36,157 nucleotides of DNA from Elusimicrobiota bacterium (GTDB lineage: Bacteria > Elusimicrobiota > Elusimicrobia > UBA1565 > UBA9628): assembly GCA_030696455.1 (NCBI GenBank), contig JAUYSH010000029.1:1-36157 (forward strand), given 5' to 3'. A program made the position numbers and the translations under genes. Below, piece after piece: positions 8,778-16,000 of the stretch (positions within the stretch are counted from its first letter, which is position 1; every line of letters starts with the position of its first letter). Below the pieces are notes generated by a model, which was given only the letters and a program-made list of their open reading frames with translations, was not told the DNA's origin and made no database searches.

Positions 8778-9933
8778 AGTAGATCCAGCCGGGGACGCCG
8801 GTGCGGCGCTCGCGGGGCACCGCGCGCGGCCGCGGGCGCGGCTCGCTGAACTGCGGCTGCATGTCGTCGATGTTGCGCTCGCGCAGCTGGTCGCGCTCGG
8901 GGATGGACTCGATGAACGGGCGGCGCTGACGTCCGCGCTGGGACGGGGGCACCCCGCCGAAGCGGTAGGTGACCGTGATGCGGTGCTGGTCGCTGAGGGA
9001 TTTACCGAGGCCCCAGGCGTAGTCGAAAAGGATGCGTCCTTTCCACCGCACGCCCATGCCCATGGTCAGGCCGGCGTCCTCGCGGTGGATCTGGTAGCCG
9101 AGGCGCGCGCCGTAGGTCTTCACCCAGAAATACTCCATGCCCACGTTCGCGTGCCATTCGCGCTCGTCGAGGACGTAGTCGCCATCGACGGAGGCGATCA
9201 CGTTGTGGACCGAGGGGACGCCCCCTTGCCAGGCGAAGCCTCCGCGCAAGGTCGCGGGCAGGGGCTCCTTTTCCTCGGAGTACTTGATCTTGCCTCCGAT
9301 GTTGAGCGCCGAGGCGCCGAAGCTCCAGCCCGCCTCCGGGGAGTGCACGAGATAGCCGAGGTCCCCAGCGAAGGCGCTGCCGGTCTGGTTGACGATCGTC
9401 GAGCGCACGTACTTTCCCCCCAGCCCCAGGTAATGGTCGATCTGGTAGGTCGCGTCGCGCAGCTCGAGAGGGGTCATGCCGACGCGCTCGGCGTAGCCGC
9501 CGGAGAGCGCCAAGTCGGAGCCGGCGCTGAGGCTTTCCGAGGAGCCCAGGGAGCCGTTCGCGTTGAGCCGGTTGACCTCGATGGTGCCGCTTCGCGAATA
9601 GAGGAGGTTGGCGCCCACGCTCGTGTAGCCGTTGCCGGAGATGCCCGTGAAGGGCGTCGGGCCCGCGTAGGCGATGTTCTGAATCGAGGTCTCCCCCTGG
9701 CCGGTGGCGAAGCTGAAATCGATCTCCTGGGCGTTGAGGCGGGCGAGGCCCGCCGGGTTGTAGAACAAGGCCGACGCGTCGCTCGCGACCGCCGTGAACG
9801 AGGTCCCCATGCCCGCCGCGCGGGCGGACATCGGGATCTGCAGCACGGGGACGGCCGTCGTGCCCGGCCCCGAGGCGCGGGCGGCTCCCGCGGCCAGGAG
9901 CGACGCCAGGACGACGGGGAGGTGCCGCGTCAT
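8776..9933 (-). CDS. PorV/UPF0164-like outer-membrane beta-barrel protein
   Basis: A 385-residue protein with a signal peptide (MTRHLPVVLASLLAAGAARA). It then has the hallmark start of the PorV/PorQ-type FadL-like barrels: a VLQIPMSARAAGMG segment and a DASALFYNPAGLA segment. The rest is alternating amphipathic beta strands with aromatic ends (YFWVKTYGARLGYQI, ILFDYAWGLG). The C-terminal 55 residues are Arg/Pro-rich. In Bacteroidetes, PorV carries type IX secretion substrates at the outer membrane; other relatives are uncharacterised. The start at 9933 overlaps the protease stop (ATGA), so it is translated with the protease gene, which itself has a type IX-like tail. A longer frame extending upstream is only antisense to nothing functional and was not used. 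Confidence 0.8.
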   Translation of the reverse strand: MTRHLPVVLASLLAAGAARASGPGTTAVPVLQIPMSARAAGMGTSFTAVASDASALFYNPAGLARLNAQEIDFSFATGQGETSIQNIAYAGPTPFTGISGNGYTSVGANLLYSRSGTIEVNRLNANGSLGSSESLSAGSDLALSGGYAERVGMTPLELRDATYQIDHYLGLGGKYVRSTIVNQTGSAFAGDLGYLVHSPEAGWSFGASALNIGGKIKYSEEKEPLPATLRGGFAWQGGVPSVHNVIASVDGDYVLDEREWHANVGMEYFWVKTYGARLGYQIHREDAGLTMGMGVRWKGRILFDYAWGLGKSLSDQHRITVTYRFGGVPPSQRGRQRRPFIESIPERDQLRERNIDDMQPQFSEPRPRPRAVPRERRTGVPGWIY

Positions 9934-12900
9934 TTGATGATCGCGATCTTCTGGGTCTTGCGGATGCCGGGCGCGTCGATGCGCAGCAGATAGATCCCGC
10001 TGGCGACGACGGACCCGCTGATATTCCTTCCGTCCCAGTCCAGGCTGCCTCGCCCCGCGGGCATGTCCGCGTCGAGCAAGGTGGCGATGTAGGTGCCCGT
10101 GACGGTGTAGAGCTTCATCGTGACGCGGCCCGGGGCGAGGGTCGCGTACTTGATCGTCGTCTTCTGGCCGCGCGCCGGGTTGAAGACGTTGTTGTAGGCG
10201 GTCAGCTCCGCCTGGGAGGCGGTCAGGTTCAGCGGGTTGGACATGCCCAGCGAGCTCGTGCTGCCGTAGACGTTGTAGCCGAAGACCTCGAGATACACCG
10301 TGCCGGAGGCGGGGTAGCGCGCGGCGAAGCCGGGGGCCAGCCGTACCGAGCCGGAGATGCGGCCCAAGGCCCCTGCCGACGAGACGAAGGTCAGGAAATC
10401 GCCGGGGGCGGCGGGCTGGTTGAGGCGGGTGTTGCTGATCGGGGCGAAGTTGTGGTCGCGCAGCTGCGCGGAGGAGAAGCGCCAGTCCTGGATGGTGGTG
10501 AAGGAGGTCACGTTCGCCTCGAAGGAGATCGTGTCGTTGTCGAAGGACGCGTTGACCAAAGACCCGCCGACGGCGCCGGATTGAGGATACTCGAAGGTGA
10601 TGGCGTAGGGCGTGGTCGATTGGACGCCGCTGGCCGACCCGTCGAGGGTGTCTCCGCCCGTGACCTGAACGTACAATTGACCGCCCGAGGGATTGTTGTA
10701 CTGCAGCACGACGGAGGCGGCGGAGGTGTTGCAATCGGTGTTCTCGCACCAGCCGTCCACCGTGTTGATCCCGTCGAAGGGCGGCGCCGCGGCGGCGACC
10801 GGGCGGCGGGAGCGGTCGAACAGCTTGAGCTGGTAGCCCTTGAAGAAGCCGCCTGACGCCGGCAGGCTCAGCGTGATCTTGACCAGGCCCGCTCCGGCCC
10901 CGAAGGAGAAGAAGTCGGTGTCGCTCGTCGGATAGATCGTCCCCGACATCGCGGGGCGGGTGCTCACGTCGGTCGCCGTCTCGAAGCCGTCGTTGCGCTC
11001 GTGGACGTCCCCGGCGCCGAGGACGAGCCCGTGCGACGCGAAGGCCGTATTGATGTCGGCCTGCGCCGTGCCCGCGCCGCCGCACGCGGCCACGCGGCCC
11101 TCGGCGTCCACGCGGCGCATCGCGTCGTAGAACTCGCCGAAGCTTTCAGGGAAGAAGAGGAGCGACTGGAAGACGAGCCCGTCGGCGCAGGAGCGCCCCG
11201 GGGTGAAGCCGAGGGCGGCGATGCGGGCGCGGCGGATGTCCCACAGCGCCTGGGACAGGTAGATGCTGTCGTCGTGGATCGCGCCGAGCCAGGACGCGCT
11301 GCTGAGCACCCTGCAGGGGATGCCGGGAAGCTGGCAGTCGAGGTCGCGCAGCGCGCCGGTGCCGCCGAGGGCCGCCAGCACGTAGGCTCCGATCGTCGGC
11401 TGGTTGAGGGAGCTCGCCGCGAAGTAATCGGCGTTGGCCTCCGAGATCGCCCCGGCCTGGCCGAAGTTCTGCATCGGCCAGATGCGCTCGGTGATGTAGT
11501 GCATGTACTCGTGATGCGTCACCGTCGCGTCGTCGGTGAAGGCGTCGCTGGGCGACGTCGTGTCGACGTCGCCGAACATCAGGTTGTCGTAGTCGGGGTT
11601 GTAGAAGGCGTTGGCCATGTTCGGGCCGACATGGGCCATGGCGACGACCGGGCGGGACGCGGGCGCCGCGCTCGAGCGGTTGACGTCGCCGAAGATGTAG
11701 TCGTGCATCTGGTTGAGGTGGTAGAACAGGTTGAGCTCGGAGCGCAGGCCGTTGGGCGCGTCGGCGACGGTCCAGGTGTGGCTTGAGGTCCCCGCCGCCC
11801 CGTAGGTGAAGGGGCTCGTCACCGTCAGGTAGCTCGACAGCGCGACGTCGTAGCCGTCGTTTTGCCCGCTCTCGTTGGACCTGAGCGTCAGGTGCATCAC
11901 CTTGCCCGCGACGGCGGCGCCGTTGAAGCCGCCGCGGTTGCCGATGAAGCTGCCGACCTCGTCCCCGTTGCCGTCCCGGATCGTGAGCTGGTCGTCATCG
12001 GCGATGCCGCCGCCGACGCTGGAGGAGGTGTCCTCGCCCGTGAACTCTCCGACCTTGAAGGTGCTGAACACGGGCAGGAACTTGACCGCGAGCGGGGCGG
12101 CGAGGGTCAGGTTGATCGTCGAGGTGTGGACCGTCGAGTTGGGATACGGGTGCGGGGAGGAGACGGGGGACGCCAGGGTCTGCCATACGCCGGCGCCGTT
12201 GTCGTAATGCATGCTCGGACCGCGGAAGTTGGCCACGTTGACATAGGGTCCCTGCAGACCCATGTGGATCTTACCCTGGGCCCCGCCGCAGTAAAAGCCA
12301 TGGCCGAAGGTGGAGTTGCCTCCGGTCAACGCGCGGGTGGAGCCGTCGGCGATGTAGACCCATTGGTTGTCGATGGGAACGATCTGCGCGGGGGTGCTCG
12401 ACGGATCGATGGCGAACACGGAGCCCTTGATCACGCCCGAGGTCAGGCAGACCTGGAAGCGGAGGTTGTTGAAGCGGAAGAGGACCTGCCCGGTGCGCGC
12501 GTCGATGTAATAGCGCCAGGCCGCCATCGGCGCCTTGACCTTCACCTTCCAGGCGAGATGGGAGCGGCCGGTGGACTCGACGGGCAGGATCACGAGCGAG
12601 GCGGCGCCGTCGGCGACTCCGGACGAGTCGGCCTCGGCCGCGCGCACCGCGTCCGCCGGGGAGATCGACGGCGTAAGGCTGAGGTTCAGGTCCGGCTCGT
12701 ACCGGGAGTTGGCGCCGATCACCGACCCGTTCTCGTCGAGGTGCACCTTGACCCGCGCGAACTCGACGGGGATGCCGCGATGAGTCTGGCGGTACAGCAC
12801 GTGGCGGTGGCCGTCGCCCTTGGACTCTTTCTCGAGCTGCAAAGAGTCCGGATCGATCCCGAGCAAGGACGTCTGCTCGCGCAGGAACTGCCGCGCGATC

Positions 12901-13190
12901 GCCTCGGGCGGGCCCGAGCGGGGCGCGGTCCGTCCCTCGCTGAGGGCCTCGGGCGCGCCGGTGCGGGGGTCGAAGCGCAGTTTCCACCGCCCCTCGTGCC
13001 TTGAGTTGAATCGGGAGAACTCGGTCTTGACGGCCGGGCGGGGCGCGCGCCGCATCTCGGGCTCGAGCTTGTCCAGGCCGAACCGGCGGGCCTCCTTGTT
13101 CGCCCCCTTCGGGGGACGCGCGGCCTCCGCGGGGAGGGCGGCCGCGAGCAGCAGGAGCAGAGCCGCGGCGGCGGAAAAGTGCTTTCTCAT
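9930..13190 (-). CDS. Secreted thermolysin-like metalloprotease with propeptide and C-terminal sorting-type domain
   Basis: A 1086-residue secreted protease. In order: signal peptide (MRKHFSAAAALLLLLAAALPAEA), FTP and PepSY-type propeptide (about 90-245), a CUB-like Gly/Asp-rich domain (about 330-460), and the gluzincin catalytic domain with HEYMH near 558-562 and the third ligand in AISEANADYF about 20 residues later. Then come a pre-peptidase C-terminal-like beta domain (about 729-860, starting HERNDGFETATD) and a final FlgD/type IX-sorting-like domain (about 1000-1086, NVFNPARGQKT to SGIYLLRI). The spacing of HExxH to the Glu is that of M4/M36 families. It should be self-processed and act outside the cell. 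The start overlaps the HEAT gene stop and the end overlaps the PorV-like gene. Confidence 0.85.
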   Translation of the reverse strand: MRKHFSAAAALLLLLAAALPAEAARPPKGANKEARRFGLDKLEPEMRRAPRPAVKTEFSRFNSRHEGRWKLRFDPRTGAPEALSEGRTAPRSGPPEAIARQFLREQTSLLGIDPDSLQLEKESKGDGHRHVLYRQTHRGIPVEFARVKVHLDENGSVIGANSRYEPDLNLSLTPSISPADAVRAAEADSSGVADGAASLVILPVESTGRSHLAWKVKVKAPMAAWRYYIDARTGQVLFRFNNLRFQVCLTSGVIKGSVFAIDPSSTPAQIVPIDNQWVYIADGSTRALTGGNSTFGHGFYCGGAQGKIHMGLQGPYVNVANFRGPSMHYDNGAGVWQTLASPVSSPHPYPNSTVHTSTINLTLAAPLAVKFLPVFSTFKVGEFTGEDTSSSVGGGIADDDQLTIRDGNGDEVGSFIGNRGGFNGAAVAGKVMHLTLRSNESGQNDGYDVALSSYLTVTSPFTYGAAGTSSHTWTVADAPNGLRSELNLFYHLNQMHDYIFGDVNRSSAAPASRPVVAMAHVGPNMANAFYNPDYDNLMFGDVDTTSPSDAFTDDATVTHHEYMHYITERIWPMQNFGQAGAISEANADYFAASSLNQPTIGAYVLAALGGTGALRDLDCQLPGIPCRVLSSASWLGAIHDDSIYLSQALWDIRRARIAALGFTPGRSCADGLVFQSLLFFPESFGEFYDAMRRVDAEGRVAACGGAGTAQADINTAFASHGLVLGAGDVHERNDGFETATDVSTRPAMSGTIYPTSDTDFFSFGAGAGLVKITLSLPASGGFFKGYQLKLFDRSRRPVAAAAPPFDGINTVDGWCENTDCNTSAASVVLQYNNPSGGQLYVQVTGGDTLDGSASGVQSTTPYAITFEYPQSGAVGGSLVNASFDNDTISFEANVTSFTTIQDWRFSSAQLRDHNFAPISNTRLNQPAAPGDFLTFVSSAGALGRISGSVRLAPGFAARYPASGTVYLEVFGYNVYGSTSSLGMSNPLNLTASQAELTAYNNVFNPARGQKTTIKYATLAPGRVTMKLYTVTGTYIATLLDADMPAGRGSLDWDGRNISGSVVASGIYLLRIDAPGIRKTQKIAIIK

Positions 13191-14335
13191 CGGGCTCCTT
13201 CGACGCGGCGCAGGCGCGTGATGACGGCGGCCGCGGCCTCGACCCGCACCCGCCGGGAGCCGTCGGTCCGCATGGCCTTGGCCAGCGCCTCGAGGGCCTC
13301 CGGCCGGCGCGCGGCCGCGAGCACCTTGACGGCCAGGGACTTGAGCTCCGGATCATCCTGCCCGAGGGTCATGTCCGCCAGCTCGAGGGTCACGTCGTCG
13401 CCGCGCTCCGCCAGCCCCGCCTGCGCGACGAGGGCCGCCTCGGCCGGCGGGGCTTTTTCCAGAAAGGCCTTGAGCGCGGCCGTCGAGGCGTCGCCGTCCC
13501 GGCGTGCCAGGGCGCGCGCGGCGGCGAGCCTCACCCGCCCGCTCTTGTCGGCCAGCGCCGCCTCCAGGGCGGCGACGTCGGCCGGATCGTTGAACGAGCC
13601 CAGGGCGGCGCAGGCCTCGGCGCGCACGGAGACGGAGGCATCGGAGGCCGCGAGCTTGAGCAGGATGTCCCGTCCCTCGCGGCCGATCAGGCCCAGCGAG
13701 CGGGCGGCGGAGGCGCGCACGGCCTCATCGTCGTCGGCGATGGCGCTGAGGAACGGCGCGGAGGCGTCGGCGGAGCCGAGGCGGGCCAACGCGATGGCGG
13801 CGGCGTCTCGCACCTCTCCCTCGGGGTCCCGTTGGGCGCTCAGGAGGGCCGCGCGGGCGTTTTCCCCGGCGACCTCGCCGAGCTTGAGCACGGCGCGCGC
13901 GCGCGCGGCGTCGCGGGCCATGCGCCTCAGCTCCTGCGCCGGCGTCGTCGGCGGCGCGCCGCCGGCGGTCTTGGTCTCGTCGATGAGGTTGGTCAGGCCG
14001 TCCACCTCGCCCAGCCGGTAAAGGCTCGCCGCGGCGGCGATCCTCACGTCGGGGTTGGCGTCGGTCAGAGCGCGCTTGAGGAACGGGATGGCGGCGCGGT
14101 TGCGCAGCTCCCCCCAGGAGACGGCGACGACGGCGCGCACCTCGGGGTCGGGGTCGGCCCCCGAGGAGGACAGCAGCGCGACGGCCTCGCGGCCGAGCTC
14201 CGCGCGAGCGGCGGCGGTGGATTTCACGACGGGGGTCCTGGCCGCCTGGGCGGAAATGGCGAGAAACGCCGGTCCGGCGGCGAGGAGCAGCATGCCCCAG
14301 GATGTTATCAGGGAAGCGTTACGGTAATATTTCAA
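13187..14335 (-). CDS. Secreted HEAT-repeat (PBS-lyase-type) protein
   Basis: A 382-residue protein made of about ten HEAT-like helical repeats, recognisable by recurring patterns such as DPEVRAVVAVSWGEL, NPDVRIAAAASLYRLG and DEAVRASAARSLGLIG. These form a scaffold for protein binding; no catalytic site is seen. The frame from a TTG at 14335 gives a good signal peptide (MKYYRNASLITSWG then LLLAAGPAFLAISAQA). The only ATG alternative, at 14293, would drop the positively charged n-region, so I prefer the TTG despite the rare codon and the lack of a clear ribosome-binding site. It overlaps the protease gene by 4 bp and lies 23 bp after the tRNA gene. It may be a periplasmic partner or inhibitor of the protease, but that is inference. 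Confidence 0.72.
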   Translation of the reverse strand: MKYYRNASLITSWGMLLLAAGPAFLAISAQAARTPVVKSTAAARAELGREAVALLSSSGADPDPEVRAVVAVSWGELRNRAAIPFLKRALTDANPDVRIAAAASLYRLGEVDGLTNLIDETKTAGGAPPTTPAQELRRMARDAARARAVLKLGEVAGENARAALLSAQRDPEGEVRDAAAIALARLGSADASAPFLSAIADDDEAVRASAARSLGLIGREGRDILLKLAASDASVSVRAEACAALGSFNDPADVAALEAALADKSGRVRLAAARALARRDGDASTAALKAFLEKAPPAEAALVAQAGLAERGDDVTLELADMTLGQDDPELKSLAVKVLAAARRPEALEALAKAMRTDGSRRVRVEAAAAVITRLRRVEGAR

Positions 14336-14358
14336 CGCGGGGGCTTCTGGGTTAAAAC

Positions 14359-14433
14359 TGGTGGGCCCGCCAGGAATCGAACCCGGATCACTTGGTTCGA
14401 AGCCAAGTACTCTATCCGTTGAGCTACAGGCCC
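14359..14433 (-). tRNA. tRNA-Arg (anticodon TCG), CCA encoded
   Basis: The minus strand folds as a complete cloverleaf: acceptor GGGCCTG with CGGGCCC, D arm GCTC/GAGT, anticodon stem CTTGG/CCAAG with loop CTTCGAA, T arm CCGGG/CCTGG with TTCGATT. It ends in discriminator A and an encoded CCA. The anticodon TCG reads CGA and, if modified, other CGN arginine codons. A TAAACT sits 12-17 bases upstream (14446-14451) as a possible -10. There is no terminator between the tRNA and the HEAT-repeat gene. Confidence 0.96.
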
Positions 14434-14501
14434 ACTGCCACGAGTTTACATGAATAATTCAATGACGGCCAGTCCCCGGATCAACTCAAAGCCGAACTGC
14501 C

Positions 14502-14530
14502 TTGAGGATAGTCGGCCCAAGCTGTACACT
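14502..14530 (+). promoter_or_regulatory. Promoter of the SDR gene, containing the shared CCTTGAGGATAGTCGG element
   Basis: TTGAGG (14502-14507), 17 bases, then TACACT (14525-14530), 12 bases before the ATG at 14543. The -35 sits in a 23-bp segment (14493-14515) nearly identical to the -35 region of the ABC exporter promoter at 31454-31477. The leader would be only a few bases long. Confidence 0.6.
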
Positions 14531-14542
14531 CTCGTCACCGGC

Positions 14543-15961
14543 ATGAAAACCTTCCTGGTGACGGGTGCTACGGGCTACGTCGGCGGACGCCTGGTCCCGC
14601 GCCTGTTCGGGCCGGAGCGCTCCGTGCGGGTCCTGGTGCGCGACCCCGCCCGCGTTCTCGGGCGTCCCTGGGCGGCGGGCGTGACGGTGGCGCGCGCGGA
14701 CCTGGCCACCGGCGAAGGGCTCGCGGAGGCCCTGCGCGGCGTCGACGTCGCCTACTACCTCGTCCACTCGATGTACGGCGCCGGGGACTTCGCCGAGCTC
14801 GACCGCGAGGCCGCGCGGCGCTTCGGGGAGGCGGCGCGCGCCGCGGGCGTGGCACGGGTGGTCTACCTCGGAGGCCTGCTGCCCGTGGCCGCGGCGTCCA
14901 AGCACCTCGCCAGCCGCGCCGAGGTGGGCGCCATCCTCGCCGCGCATGTTCCGACGACCGAGCTGCGCGCCGGGCCCATCGTTGGCTCCGGCTCGGCGTC
15001 CTTCGAGATGGTGCGCTATCTCACCGAGCGCCTCCCCCTCATGCTGGCACCCGGCTGGATCGATCACGAGGTCCAGCCGATCTCCATCCGCGATGTGCTG
15101 TCCTACCTGGCCTTGGCCGGCGAGGCCCCGGCGTTGGGCGTCCTCGATATCGGCGCCGACCGGCTCACCTTCCGGCGCATGGTGGAGACCTACGCCGAGC
15201 TGCGCGGCCTGCGCCGGGTCATCTGGACCGTGCCGGCCTTCATGCCCACCTTGGCCGCGCGCTGGATCGGGGCGATCACTCCGATCCCGAACGCCTTGGC
15301 CGTTCCCCTCGTCCAGGGCATGGTGCAGTCCCTCGTCGCCGACACGCGCCGCGCGCGCGAAGTCTTTCCCGGCATCGCCCCGCTCGACTATCGCACCGCG
15401 GTGTCGCTGGCGCTGGTGCGCGTGGAACGGGGCGAGGTCGAGACGCGCTGGAGCGGCGCCCTCGGGAGCGGCCCGACGGCGACCCTCGAGGACAGCGAAG
15501 GCCTGGCGCGCGAGACGCGCTCGCGCCTGGTGAAGGCCTCGCCGGAGGCCGTCTTCCGGGCGTTCAGCGGCGTGGGCGGCGACCGGGGCTGGCCCGCGTG
15601 GGAGTGGGCGTGGATCGCGCGCGGGGCGCTCGACCGGCTCGCCGGCGGGCCGGGCCTGCGGCGCGGGCGGCGGCATCCCGACGAGATCTTCCCCGGCGAG
15701 GCGCTGGACTTCTGGCGCGTCGAGGCGGCGGAGCCTCCCCGCCTGCTGCGCCTGCGTGCGGAGATGCGCCTGCCGGGCCGCGCCTGGCTGCAATGGGAGG
15801 CCATCCCCGAGGCGGGCGGCACCCGCCTCGTGCAGACCGCGCTGTTCGCCCCCGCCGGCCTTCTCGGTACCGCCTACTGGTACGGGCTGTACCCGTTCCA
15901 CCAGTTCATCTTCTCCGCCATGGTCGACGCTCTCGCCCGCCGCGCCGAAGCCTCGCTCTGA
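14543..15961 (+). CDS. NAD(P)-binding atypical SDR fused to a DUF2867 domain
   Basis: A 472-residue protein. The N-terminal half is an atypical short-chain dehydrogenase fold with TGATGYVGG at residues 7-15 as the dinucleotide loop, RDP after beta-2, and YYLVHSM in place of a classical active site. The C-terminal part (about 310-472) matches the DUF2867/SRPBCC-like pattern (LVKASPEAVFRAFSGVGG, DFWRV, LQWEAI, GLYPFHQFIFSAMV). Relatives are usually called NAD-dependent epimerase or NmrA-like proteins with no known reaction. The start at 14543 is chosen from the dinucleotide motif position and the promoter; the longer in-frame extension to 14450 would include the promoter. It stands alone, divergent from the tRNA. 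Confidence 0.85.
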   Translation: MKTFLVTGATGYVGGRLVPRLFGPERSVRVLVRDPARVLGRPWAAGVTVARADLATGEGLAEALRGVDVAYYLVHSMYGAGDFAELDREAARRFGEAARAAGVARVVYLGGLLPVAAASKHLASRAEVGAILAAHVPTTELRAGPIVGSGSASFEMVRYLTERLPLMLAPGWIDHEVQPISIRDVLSYLALAGEAPALGVLDIGADRLTFRRMVETYAELRGLRRVIWTVPAFMPTLAARWIGAITPIPNALAVPLVQGMVQSLVADTRRAREVFPGIAPLDYRTAVSLALVRVERGEVETRWSGALGSGPTATLEDSEGLARETRSRLVKASPEAVFRAFSGVGGDRGWPAWEWAWIARGALDRLAGGPGLRRGRRHPDEIFPGEALDFWRVEAAEPPRLLRLRAEMRLPGRAWLQWEAIPEAGGTRLVQTALFAPAGLLGTAYWYGLYPFHQFIFSAMVDALARRAEASL

Positions 15962-16000
15962 CCTCCGGGCGGATGGCTGCAACGTTGCGTTGCCGCCGAC

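Noticed and set aside
9934-11085. Upstream extension of the PorV-like frame inside the protease gene
   Set aside because: The extension is Arg/Leu/Pro-rich out-of-frame sequence of the protease. The ATG at 9933 starts a proper signal peptide and forms the ATGA overlap.
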